A DNA stretch of 64,000 bases from Planctomycetota bacterium (GTDB lineage: Bacteria > Planctomycetota > UBA1135 > GCA-002686595): the NCBI GenBank assembly GCA_020638875.1, contig JACKHS010000013.1, positions 1 through 64,000 of the forward strand. Direction: 5' to 3'. The notes under the pieces are model-generated. The model made no database searches. It was not told the DNA's origin and was given only the letters and a program-made list of their open reading frames with translations. Position numbers and translations under genes: made by a program. Positions 26,496 to 34,956 of this stretch are shown piece after piece. Positions within the stretch are counted from its first letter, which is position 1, and each line of letters begins with the position of its first letter.

Positions 26496-28076
26496 TCAGT
26501 GCTTCGACAGCGCCAAGTCCAATTGGTGCAAATAGGACTGGAATACGTCATCAGCCCAGATTGCCGCTCCGACCTCCCCATTCCCCTGCAAGACGAAGCC
26601 GCCTGGTGAGCCAATGTCAGTGAACATCTCCTGCCAAGCCGGCCCTTCCGCAAGAAACGCCTCGGGAACCAGGGCGAGATTGCTCGTCACTGACTGAGCG
26701 GCATCTATGCTTGCTGGGTCTGCACACGCGACAAGGAGCTTGGGTGCATCGACGCCTGTGCGTTCTCTATCGTGCGCCAGCCGCATCGCCGTCACGCGAA
26801 GTGCCCTATCTCCGAATGGTGTACCCTTGGAGTAGAGAATCACGATGCTGCCATGCTCACCGGCCAGGCGAAGTGATGGCGCATTTGGTGTTGACTCGTC
26901 CGCGATCACGAAGCGCAGGCTAGAGGCCGCCAGCTCCGAAGGCGATAGAGGAGAAGACCGACCCAGCGCCTGCTTCGACAAGAACCCCTGGACTTGCCGG
27001 AACTCTGGCCAGTAGTACCCGGGCACTTGTGCGTACTCGCCCATGCTCAAGGAACGCCCCCACGGCACCCCCAGCAGCCAGAGCTCATGTGTCAGCGCTG
27101 AACATGGCTCGCCCCGTAGCACCCGGACCAGGCCACGCTGCATGCTTCCAACGGCGAACACGCAGCGATACATGCCTCTTGGAACAGAGGCAATGACCGG
27201 GGTCGCATCATCAATTAGCTCATATGAGTCGAATCCCTCTGAGGCACTGTCGGCTTCCAGTGAGAGGGGGAGACCTGTGGAAACTAGCTCCTGTAGGGGG
27301 GCGATGCTCCCGAAGATCTCGATCACATAGGGGGGCGTCGGGCTCGCCGCCTCCAGCTCCAAGGCCGAGAGAACTTGGCAGTCGCCTTCGTTGCCAGACA
27401 GGACAGCACGGTGTGCAGGCAGTCCAATTCTCCCAGGCGCCCCAGGCCGGGCAACGCTTGTCTGCAAGCCCAAACAGGCTCGTCCTGAAGCCACTTCACA
27501 CGCCCATCTCCAGGAGCAAGCAGAAGGACACCAGAGCTCAGTCCAGCCATCACTATAGGCAATCGCTGCGGGCGCTCGCGCTCGGAGCAGCACAGCTGTC
27601 GCTTCGCGAATCTCCGGCGCCTCGCCAGTACCCGACGCCACGAGATGCGGCCGCCTTCCGTACAGCGAGACCAGCTCGCCACTGCACCCCGGAAGCGACC
27701 CAAGCGGAACGCCAGGCACTCTCTTGAGTCCATGGTCCTGTAGAGAGAGCTCAAACTCCGCTCGCTGACGGTTTGGAAGATCAAGAGGTACGAGCACCTC
27801 TAGACCACCATCCGCTGCCTTACTGAACAAGTGGCGCGCATCGTCGAGCAGTACGACTCGAACGTCATTGCCCTGGAGATAAGAGACGGCGAGACGCCCG
27901 TCCCGCTGCACGAGTGCTACTCGCATGGGGGGGGCCCGCCCCCCGCCCTCTTGGTCATGGCTGCCTAGTGGCCCACTCGCTGAGCACGACACGCCCAGAA
28001 GAACTGCCCCCAGTAGCAGAGGCAAGGCTCGCAGACGATCCAGACTTAGCCAAATGACGTGGGATGGCGCCCCCAT
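26496..28076 (-). CDS. Putative lipoprotein with C-terminal thioredoxin-like fold
   Basis: 526 residues from ATG 28076; an upstream start at 28163 adds residues with no signal character. The N-terminus RLRALPLLLGAVLLGVSCSA ends in Cys after GVS, a weak lipobox. The middle is beta-rich without a recognised domain (VRVVLLDDARHLFSKAADGG, LLGVPWGRSLSMGEYAQVPG). From about residue 405, GSIVILYSKGTPFGDRALRV followed by a helix, LLVACADPASIDAAQSV and GGFVLQGNGEVGAAIWAD has the beta-alpha-beta order of AhpC/TlpA proteins, but the usual CxxC is replaced by GTPFG. A structural or chaperone-like rather than redox role is therefore more likely. GC is lower than in the core genes. Confidence 0.65.
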   Translation of the reverse strand: MGAPSHVIWLSLDRLRALPLLLGAVLLGVSCSASGPLGSHDQEGGGRAPPMRVALVQRDGRLAVSYLQGNDVRVVLLDDARHLFSKAADGGLEVLVPLDLPNRQRAEFELSLQDHGLKRVPGVPLGSLPGCSGELVSLYGRRPHLVASGTGEAPEIREATAVLLRARAPAAIAYSDGWTELWCPSACSWRWACEVASGRACLGLQTSVARPGAPGRIGLPAHRAVLSGNEGDCQVLSALELEAASPTPPYVIEIFGSIAPLQELVSTGLPLSLEADSASEGFDSYELIDDATPVIASVPRGMYRCVFAVGSMQRGLVRVLRGEPCSALTHELWLLGVPWGRSLSMGEYAQVPGYYWPEFRQVQGFLSKQALGRSSPLSPSELAASSLRFVIADESTPNAPSLRLAGEHGSIVILYSKGTPFGDRALRVTAMRLAHDRERTGVDAPKLLVACADPASIDAAQSVTSNLALVPEAFLAEGPAWQEMFTDIGSPGGFVLQGNGEVGAAIWADDVFQSYLHQLDLALSKH

Positions 28077-28134
28077 GACAAACCACCGGATGCTTAGTCT
28101 GACCCTGCAGAAGAATACTGCTTCAGTCTGGGGA

Positions 28135-29222
28135 CTACTCCCACGGGGGCGGCGCCTTCCCACTCTCCTTGAACTCCTGTTGCTGCTGGCCGTCGAGGTG
28201 CTTCACCTTGCTGGAGCTACCAGGGACCTGGTCTCGCTTGCCTCCTCCCCTTGCACCGGTATCTCTCTGTCCGAATTGCATCCACACGGTGGCCATGTCC
28301 TCGCACTCCACAGTGTGTATCTCACCACACTCCTCAGGGTCCATGTCACGTGCCCCGGATGAGCCACCCCGTTCCTTTCTTTCCAAGATTGGTCTTGGTT
28401 GGGGTATCCACGGCCATGATGTAGCACATCTTTGGACGCTTCTTCTGCCCTTGGGTAGATGACGGAGTAATTGACGCATTCCGCTCCCCGGTGGGTTTCC
28501 GTTCTCGTAGTCCTTCTTGATGGTCTGCTTCTCGATCACCTCTTCCATTGTCCCTGCAGCCCCATCCGCCGGGTCTTTGCCGAACTTCACCTTACCGCCT
28601 TTCGGCGTAGTTTGGTCGTTATGTACCAGTTGAGGCTTGGAGAGGGGTTGCAGTCACAGCTGTACTCGAGGATTGCAGCGAACGCCCACTGTTTTCCCTT
28701 CTGAGGGCCGAGCTTCTTGCTCTTCTTGACGTTTGAGGCCACTGGCACGCCAGAGCTGCGACGCTTCTGATCGCTTCCTTGGCCCACTCGGCGACGCGGT
28801 GGTCCTGGCACGCCTGATCATTACCAGCGTTGCCGGAACTCACCTGGTGCATACATAGAGCGTGCAGGAAAGGGCATGGGTCTTGACTGACAGGTTCCGC
28901 CCCCGCCTGTCGTGGTAGAGGTGGAGTAGTCCCTCCAACGGTCACGACGCTTGTACTCGTCGACGTGTCCTCCGATCTCTCGTCGTCCGGCACGGTGTAC
29001 TCTGGCGGCCACCCCCACTCGGACATTGAGCGGCCTGGCCGACCAGGCAACCTCAGTTCATCAGAGGGGAGCATGGAGCTGCGATCTGCACGAGACTCAA
29101 TTCCCGCAGCCTCCTTCGGTTGCCCGCCGCCACAGGCGGTGCACGAGCATGCCCTTGGACTTGCCAGTGCATTCTGACGCGCCACTGGCAGCTATTCCCG
29201 AGCCTGGAATCATCCAGTCCAT
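28135..29222 (-). pseudogene. Cys-containing hypothetical protein with multiple frameshifts
   Basis: ATG 29222 (MDWMIPGSGIAASGASECTG, then KSKGMLVH) begins 2 bp after the upstream gene's stop. Coherent segments then appear in changing frames: CGGGQPKEAAGIESRADRSS; DPCPFLHALCMHQVSSGNAG; KKLGPQKGKQWAFAAILEYS with SCDCNPSPSLNWY; KGGKVKFGKDPADGAAGTME; MCYIMAVDTPTKTNLGKKGT; and EECGEIHTVECEDMATVWMQ to the stop at 28135. At least five frame changes are needed. The repeated Cys and the Trp/Lys-rich core suggest a small secreted or effector-like protein, but I know no relative. It forms an operon with the two small paralogues upstream. Confidence 0.5.
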
Positions 29223-29224
29223 TG

Positions 29225-29573
29225 CTAGCTTGCGTCAACGGCGTCAAACCACACCGGCTCGAGCATGCGGAATAGGACCCACCTACCTGCACCCCCACCA
29301 GCCGTCATCTTGTATCGAACGAGCTCTTTGAGGTCGCCCCACTCATTGGTGTCGTTCCCCTCCCCATCAATGAAGATCGAGGTCCCGGTGACGACGGTGC
29401 CATCACCGATGTCTGTGTATTTCTTGGTCACGACTTCAATGGTCAGTTCGCCATCCCCGTCGAGGAACTCCACACTCGCTCGAAGGTAGTCACCTTCGCG
29501 CTCCATCCAAGCGCTGTATACGGGTGCTCTTCACCACGGGCCCCTGGCTAATCAGCATTTGTGCCTGAAACAT
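29225..29573 (-). CDS. Small beta-rich protein, paralogue 1 (one-base frame change near N-terminus)
   Basis: ATG 29573 has a strong GGGAGGA site 4 bp upstream and opens MFQAQMLISQGPVVKS. One extra base in the CCC run at about 29522-29524 puts the conserved remainder in the next frame: VYSAWMEREGDYLRASVEFL, then VVTKKYTDIGDGTVVTGTSI and LKELVRYKMTAGGGAGRWVL, ending FRMLEPVWFDAVDAS. With that base removed the protein is about 115 residues. The pattern is all-beta and highly similar to the gene immediately upstream. No function known to me; an internal ATG at 29506 gives a 93-residue form if the shift is real. Confidence 0.6.
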
Positions 29574-29606
29574 GTCGTCCTCCCGCGCTGAGGGTTTAGC
29601 GCGCGA

Positions 29607-29943
29607 CTAGACGGCTACCGCGTCGAACCACACGGGCTCAAGCATGCGGAAGAGGACCCACTGGGACGTGGTTCCACCGGCAACGAACTCGTAACGCACA
29701 AGCTCCTTGAGGCTCGTGAACTCGTCCGTGTCGCGGCCGACGCCGGAAGGCGAGAGGGAGCCGCTGACAGCCGTACCGTTCCCAGTGTCCTCCCTGTTCT
29801 TGGTGTGGACGTTGACCGTGATACTGCCGTTGCCTGCGATGAGCTCGACAGTTGCGAGCATGTAGTCGCCGCCGCGAGGCATCCACGGGCTGTAGACCTT
29901 GGTGTCCGTGCTGCCCTTTGATCAGGAGCTGGCCGTGGAACAT
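29607..29943 (-). CDS. Small beta-rich protein, paralogue 2 (one-base frame change near N-terminus)
   Basis: ATG 29943 with AAGGGGAG 6 bp upstream opens MFHGQLLIK. Removing one A at about 29918-29921 joins it to GSTDTKVYSPWMPRGGDYML and ATVELIAGNGSITVNVHTKN, then LKELVRYEFVAGGTTSQWVL and FRMLEPVWFDAV. About 111 residues. It shares the N-terminal MFxxQxLI and C-terminal WVLFRMLEPVWFDAV with the following paralogue, so the pair arose by tandem duplication, yet they differ strongly in the middle. It is the first gene of the operon running to 28135. Function unknown. Confidence 0.6.
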
Positions 29944-30319
29944 GCGTATCTCCCCTTGTTGTGATCGGCGCCTGGCGCCGCGAGTCGTGCGATTGCCTAG
30001 ATTAGAGCTGGGCGTGTGAGAGTGAAACCGGCCGCACCGTCTCAGGTTTCGCTCAAGGCACGGTCAGGCCAAGCTCCTCTCTCAAAGGGGACGCCGGCCA
30101 GGAGCCGAAGGGCAAACCGCCGGGATTCCTCGATGAGTGACCCTGTGTAGAGCCAGCAGAGGCACGCGGCCTACTCCACGTCCGTCCAGGTCTTCCCGCT
30201 CAGCGCGGGCCAAGGTCAGGGGCGCGAATACCTGGCACCAATCTGGCACAAGGCTGACGCCCTACCCTCGCCCTCAACGGGGCGAAGACGCCTAACCCTT
30301 TCTCCCCAAAAGGGTTATG
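29944..30319. other. Non-coding stretch between operon promoter region and tRNA-Gly copy 2
   Basis: About 375 bp with no supportable gene. It holds GCGAATACCTGGCACCAATC and TGGCACAAG (30221-30250), a direct TGGCAC repeat near the tRNA 3' end where integrase arm sites might lie. It must also contain the promoter of the minus-strand operon starting at 29943. No integrase gene is found, although a tRNA-integrated element normally keeps one here. Confidence 0.4.
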
Positions 30320-30395
<76 letters not shown>

Positions 30396-30612
30396 GTCCG
30401 GGGCTCCACGAGGGAGCGGGGAGCCAGGGTAGCGAGGGCGCGGCCGGTTGCAAGAGGGGCCGCGCGGAGCGTAGCGGTGGCGCGCACGCGGTGGCGCTGG
30501 CTCGGGCGGGTGCGCACGAGCGAGGAGCGGGTCCATCGTGGACTCGAGGTCGCGTGACGCGCGCGCGCGCGCACGGACGACGCCTGCCACCTCGCGAACC
30601 GCGCCTCCGCCT

Positions 30613-32044
30613 CTACTTCACCGGCGCCAGCTCGCTCCACACCCCCGGCGTCCCCGCCGTCACGCACACCCAACCCAGCGGCGCGCCGCTCGAAGGCTGC
30701 GTGTTGAAGACCGTCGCGCCGAGCGGCCAGGTGCCGGACTGGGCGGCGCGGCGCCATAGGTGATCGGCGGCTGGAGGTCGTGGTCGCCGCCGCTCGACTG
30801 GTCGCGCAGGGCGACGAGGTCGGCAGGCCGGCGAGGAGCGGGGGCGCGCTGGTGACGTTGCCCTCGCAACGCACGCGGCGCGCGCCGTTGAGCAGGTAGA
30901 TCGAGGCCTGGCCGCCGGTGTGCGAGGTGTCGTTGCCGAGCAGGACGTTGCCGACGACTTGCAGGTCGTCGATGGTCGAGACGACGAGGCCGCAGTGGGT
31001 GCTCTCGGTGACGAGGTTGTCGAGGACGGCCGAGGCGCCGTGGTTCTCCACGTAGAGGCCGAAGCGGCCGCAGCGCTGGATCGAGTTGCCCTCGACGAGC
31101 GTGAGCGTGGACTTGTCGGGCGCGCCGTTGGCGAGGCGGATGCCGCCCGAGACGTCCGGCGTCGTGACGTTGTCGACGCGCGCGATGCGGTTGGAGGCGA
31201 GCACGTTGCCGCGCGGCGCGGCGCCGCCGACGAGCGCGTTGCAGAGCAGGCCGATGCCGACGCCGTCGGTGACGACGTTGTCGCTGCAAACGACGTCGGT
31301 GCAGCTCGAGAGCTGGATGCCCGCGCCGACGACCTTGCCGCCGAAGAGCTGCTGGCCGCCGAAGTCGCGCACGAGGTTGCCGGTCACGCGGCCGCTCTCG
31401 CAGGCGTTGAGGTAGATGGCCGACTTCGAGGCGCCGAGCACGACGCAACCTTCGACCGACGCATCGCGCAGGCCGCTGAGCGCGATGCCGTCAGCGTCCG
31501 AGTCGAGCACTGTGACGTCGCGCACGCGCACCGCGCGGCCGCCGGTCACCTGCACGAGCCCGTGCGCGAGGCCGAGGCCGTCGCCGCCCTTGCCGCGCAC
31601 GGTGAACCCCGCGAGCACGAGGCCTTCGACGTTCTCCGCGCGCAGCACCTGCACGGCCGGCGTTCCGGCGACGAGCACCGAGCCCGGCGAGCCGACGAGC
31701 TTCAGCCCGGTGCGCACGATCAGCGCCCAGTTCTGGCCCGTCGGCGCGTCGACGCGCAACGGAACGGCGGGCAGGCGCAGCGTGCCGTTGCCCGCGGCGT
31801 CGAGCGCGCGCTGCACCTCGGCGCGATAGTCCACGCTGCCGTCCGTCACGTAGCCCGAGGGCAGGTAGTCCGCGACGTAGACCTCGCCCGCCGGCACCGT
31901 CGGTCCGAGCGCCACGCGCTGCGCGCGCATCTGCACGGCGGCGCCGCTCGTCGTCACGGTGGCGTCGCGGCGCGGCAGGGCCAGGAAGGCCAGCACCATC
32001 AACAGGGCGAACGCGGGGAAGGACATCCAGCGGGGTAGCTTCAT
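30613..32044 (-). CDS. Right-handed beta-helix secreted protein, frameshifted near C-terminus
   Basis: From ATG 32044 a signal or anchor (MKLPRWMSFPAFALLMVLAF) precedes a long parallel beta-helix region with repeated short strands (VRDVTVLDSDADGIALSGL, VEGCVVLGASKSAIYLNAC, GNSIQRCGRFGLYVENHG), as in pectate-lyase-like proteins. The initial DYRAEVQRALDAAGNGTLRL block is the usual cap. Two one-base losses, in GGCAGGCC at 30822-30829 and GGG at 30741-30743, shift the frame. Correcting both gives LRDQSSGGDHDLQPPITYG and WPLGATVFNTQPSSGAPLGW, ending in WSELAPVK with a stop at 30613-30615. Probable extracellular carbohydrate-binding or -cleaving protein; no catalytic residues assigned. Confidence 0.75.
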
Positions 32045-32243
32045 CGGGCGGAGCGGGGCAGGTCGGGGACGCGGCGCTTCGTGGATCGAGCCGGGCGGGG
32101 CGCGCGCTGAAGGGCCGAGGCGCGCGGAGGGCGTGGCGGGCCGCCGGCGCGGGAAGGGGCGAGGCCCGGCCGTGAAGGTCGAGGTCGACCTCGGTGGCGC
32201 GGCGGACCGTCGAGGCCCGGCCGCGCGCCGCCGTCCGGCCCGC

Positions 32244-32470
32244 GCTCACGCCTCGGCCGGCTCGCGGATCGACGCCGCGCTCGCACGCCCGGCGCGACCT
32301 GGCCCTGACGCCCGCTCCGTCCTCGCGGTCGACGGACGGGTACACGCCGTCCGGCCGACTCCGCGCTCACGCCTCGGCCGTCTCGCGGATCGACGCCGCG
32401 CTCGCAGGGCCGGCGCGATCTCGCCGTGGCGCCGGCTTCGCCGCCGCGGTCGACGGAGCGGTGCGCGCGC
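32244..32470. repeat. Imperfect ~121-bp tandem repeat in a 625-bp intergenic stretch
   Basis: GCTCACGCCTCGGCCG occurs at 32244 and again at 32365, each followed by CTCGCGGATCGACGCCGCGC, and by a GCGGTCGACGGA block later in each unit. The whole interval 32045-32669 is extremely GC-rich and shows no gene I can support on either strand; long open frames there are expected by composition alone. Confidence 0.6.
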
Positions 32471-32669
32471 TCCGGCCGCAGGGCCGTCCCGGCGCTCGAT
32501 GCCCGCGTCGCGCTCGGCGCTCGCTCGCCTCGCGACCCGTGCGAGGGGGCGTCGCCGGCGCTCGCGCCGTGGCGCTCGCCGACGAGGGGCGGCCGATCTC
32601 CCGGCGTACCGCGCCGCGACCCAGCCCCCCGCGCGCGACCTCACGCGGCGCACCGGCTAGCATCCCGCC

Positions 32670-33905
32670 ATGTCGCGCCTCTCGCGTCGCCTCGCGCTCT
32701 TCCTGCCCGGCCTGCTCGTCGCCGCGACGGGCGTGGGGGCGGGCGACCTGGCGACCGGCGCGTTCAGCGGGCACGAGCTCGGGCTCGCCGTGCTGTGGGC
32801 GGTGCCGCTCGGCGCGCTGCTGAAGTTCGTGCTCAGCGAAGGCCTCGCGCGTTGGCAGCTCGTCACCGGCGAGACGCTGCTCGAGGGCGTCCTGCTGCGC
32901 GCGCCGCGCTGGCTGCGCTGGGGCTTCCTCGTCTACCTCGTGCCGTGGAGCTGGTTCGTCGGCGCGGCGCTGATCGGCGCGTGCGGCGTGACGGCCAACG
33001 CGATGCTGCCGCTCGGCGGCGACGCGGCGACGGGCAAGCTCGCGTGGGGGGCGCTGCACTCGCTGGTCGGCCTCGCGCTTGTGTGGCGCGGCGGCTTCGC
33101 GCTGTTCGAGAAGGCGATGAGCCTGAGCGTCGGCGTGATGTTCGTCACCGTGCTGGCGACGGTCGCGGCGCTGGGCTTCGCGCCGGGCGAGGTGCTGCGC
33201 GGCTTGCTCGTGCCGAGCGTGCCCGACGCGGGTGGCGAGGGGCTGGCGTGGACCGTCGCGCTCGTCGGGGGCGTGGGCGGCACGTTGACCTTGCTGTGCT
33301 ACGGCTACTGGATTCGCGAGGACGGTCGCGCCGGGCCGGCGTGGATCGGCGCGTGTCGCGCGGACCTCGCGGCCGGCTTCACCGTCACGGCGTTGTTCGG
33401 CGTCGCGATGGTGATGATCGGCAGCCGCGTCGCGGTCGCGGGGCGCGGCAGCGGCCTCGTCGTCGCGCTCGCCGACGCGCTGGACGGCGAGCTCGGCCCC
33501 GTGGCGCGCTGGGCCTTCCTCGTCGGCGCGTGGGGCGCGGTGTTCTCGAGCCTGCTCGGCGTGTGGCAGTCGGTGCCCTACGTCTTCGCCGACTTCTGGC
33601 GCCTGCGCGCCGCGCGCGAGCGGCCGCGCGACGAGGTCGACCCGCGCGGCCGGCCGTACCGCCTGTACCTCCTGGCGCTCGCGCTCGTGCCGCTGCTCGG
33701 CCTGCGCGTCAGCTTCAAGGAGGCGCAGAAGGCCTACGCGATCGTCGGCGCGTGCTTCCTGCCGCTGCTCGCGCTCGCGTTGCTGTGGCTGCTGCGCGCG
33801 CCGCACGTCGGGCGCGAGCACGCCAGCCGACCGTGGACGCGCGCCATCCTGGTGCTGTGCCTGGCCTTCTTCGCGTGGGCCGGCTGGCTCGAGACGCGCG
33901 GCTGA
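32670..33905 (+). CDS. Nramp-family divalent metal transporter
   Basis: 411 residues, about 10-11 hydrophobic segments. The N-terminal LPGLLVAATGVGAGDLATGA corresponds to the TM1 region of Nramp proteins, where the classical DPGN metal motif is replaced by VGAGD. LLKFVLSEGLARWQLVTGET is the TM2-loop signature. A later LLCYGYWIREDGRAG matches the bacterial subgroup that lacks DPGN. Classical members import Mn2+ or Fe2+ with protons; in this subgroup the substrate is uncertain, because the metal-binding Asp-Asn pair is not conserved. The gene stands alone. Confidence 0.8.
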   Translation: MSRLSRRLALFLPGLLVAATGVGAGDLATGAFSGHELGLAVLWAVPLGALLKFVLSEGLARWQLVTGETLLEGVLLRAPRWLRWGFLVYLVPWSWFVGAALIGACGVTANAMLPLGGDAATGKLAWGALHSLVGLALVWRGGFALFEKAMSLSVGVMFVTVLATVAALGFAPGEVLRGLLVPSVPDAGGEGLAWTVALVGGVGGTLTLLCYGYWIREDGRAGPAWIGACRADLAAGFTVTALFGVAMVMIGSRVAVAGRGSGLVVALADALDGELGPVARWAFLVGAWGAVFSSLLGVWQSVPYVFADFWRLRAARERPRDEVDPRGRPYRLYLLALALVPLLGLRVSFKEAQKAYAIVGACFLPLLALALLWLLRAPHVGREHASRPWTRAILVLCLAFFAWAGWLETRG

Positions 33906-33992
33906 CGCGCGACACGGAACGGCGCGCGGCGCGCGCGGAGCCCGTGCCCCGCGCGCGCCGCCCGTGGACCCGCGCTCACGCGCGAGCGCGGC

Positions 33993-34853
33993 TCACCACT
34001 GGATCGTGTAGCCGTTCGAGAGGTTGAAGCCGCTGCCGCAGGGGCCAGGGACGTCGCGGAACCAGTACTGGTAGTGGCGCAGGTCGCCGGGCGCGAGGCC
34101 TTCCTTGACCGAGAGCACCCACGGCGTCGAGGCGCTGCCGCCGGTGTTCGTCGTGACGACGCCCAGGCGCCGCACCGGGCTCGCCACGCAGCGCAGACCG
34201 TCGCCGAACACGAGGTTCATCTGCGTCGGGCCGCTGAAGAACAGGCCGGGCGTGTTGGCGGGGCACTGCGACGCGGTGAGCACGACCGTGTCGTTGCCGA
34301 CCTGCGCGATGCCGGTGCCGGAGAGCTTCGCGCCGAGGCCCGAGCTGTTCACGCAGCCGAACAGGCCCATCGGGTCGTTGCCGCACGGGCACAGCATCGC
34401 CGGGCCGCCGCCGAAGCAGTAGGGCGTGCCGGGGTCCGACGCGATGGTGACCGTCGGGCAGCACGTCGACATCACCGAGAAGCTCGAGTCCCAGTAGCGG
34501 AGCTCGAAGGCGTAGGTGCCGTCGGGCACCTGCACGCCGCCGAAGTCGTCCTGGAACCAGGTCATCGACTTCGAGCCGCCCGGCGCGATGGGCGTGATGA
34601 CCGACAGGCAGAAGGCGCCCCAGATGGCCGGCTGCGAGCAGTCGCCGTTGGGGTGCACCGAGCCGAACACGCACGAGCTCGGGAGCTGGATCGTCGTGTT
34701 CGTGTTGTTCGTCAGCGTGACCTGGATCGGCACGCCGGGCGGCGCCTGCAGCGGCGAGACGGTGGCGGTGACGCCGGCGAGTCCGCACTGGACCTGCGCG
34801 GTGGCGGCGGAAGCGAGGGCGAGGACCGTGAGGGCGCGAAGGACGAGGCGCAT
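33993..34853 (-). CDS. Secreted protein with planctomycete-type C-terminal module
   Basis: 286 residues from ATG 34853, chosen because a signal peptide (MRLVLRALTVLALASAATAQ) follows directly; the longer frame adds Arg-rich residues. Residues 22-140 form a beta-sandwich (VTATVSPLQAPPGVPIQVTL, SKSMTWFQDDFGGVQVPDGT) like intracellular-proteinase-inhibitor or CARDB folds. A Cys-rich linker (GGPAMLCPCGNDPMGLFGC) is followed by a repeat-type C-terminal module (GLFFSGPTQMNLVFGDGLRC). That last module recurs in the beta-helix protein at 45 kb and is common in this group's secreted proteins. Function unknown; extracytoplasmic. Confidence 0.75.
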   Translation of the reverse strand: MRLVLRALTVLALASAATAQVQCGLAGVTATVSPLQAPPGVPIQVTLTNNTNTTIQLPSSCVFGSVHPNGDCSQPAIWGAFCLSVITPIAPGGSKSMTWFQDDFGGVQVPDGTYAFELRYWDSSFSVMSTCCPTVTIASDPGTPYCFGGGPAMLCPCGNDPMGLFGCVNSSGLGAKLSGTGIAQVGNDTVVLTASQCPANTPGLFFSGPTQMNLVFGDGLRCVASPVRRLGVVTTNTGGSASTPWVLSVKEGLAPGDLRHYQYWFRDVPGPCGSGFNLSNGYTIQW

Positions 34854-34956
34854 CGGAGAGGGCTCCCTGGGTTGGGGACGGGCGGCTCGCGCGCGGTCGT
34901 CGCGGCGCGAGCCTCGGGGCGGCGGTGCCTGCACGTCGACCGCCGAAGCTCCGAGG

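Noticed and set aside
29225..29943. Programmed frameshifting asserted as the established explanation for the two paralogues
   Set aside because: No common slippery heptamer or downstream stimulator is visible, and homopolymer indels are frequent in this part of the window; kept only as a hypothesis in the findings.
32045..32669. Tandem units considered as a CRISPR array or coding region
   Set aside because: Units are about 121 bp, imperfect and few, without short repeats and unique spacers; the open frames are composition artefacts.
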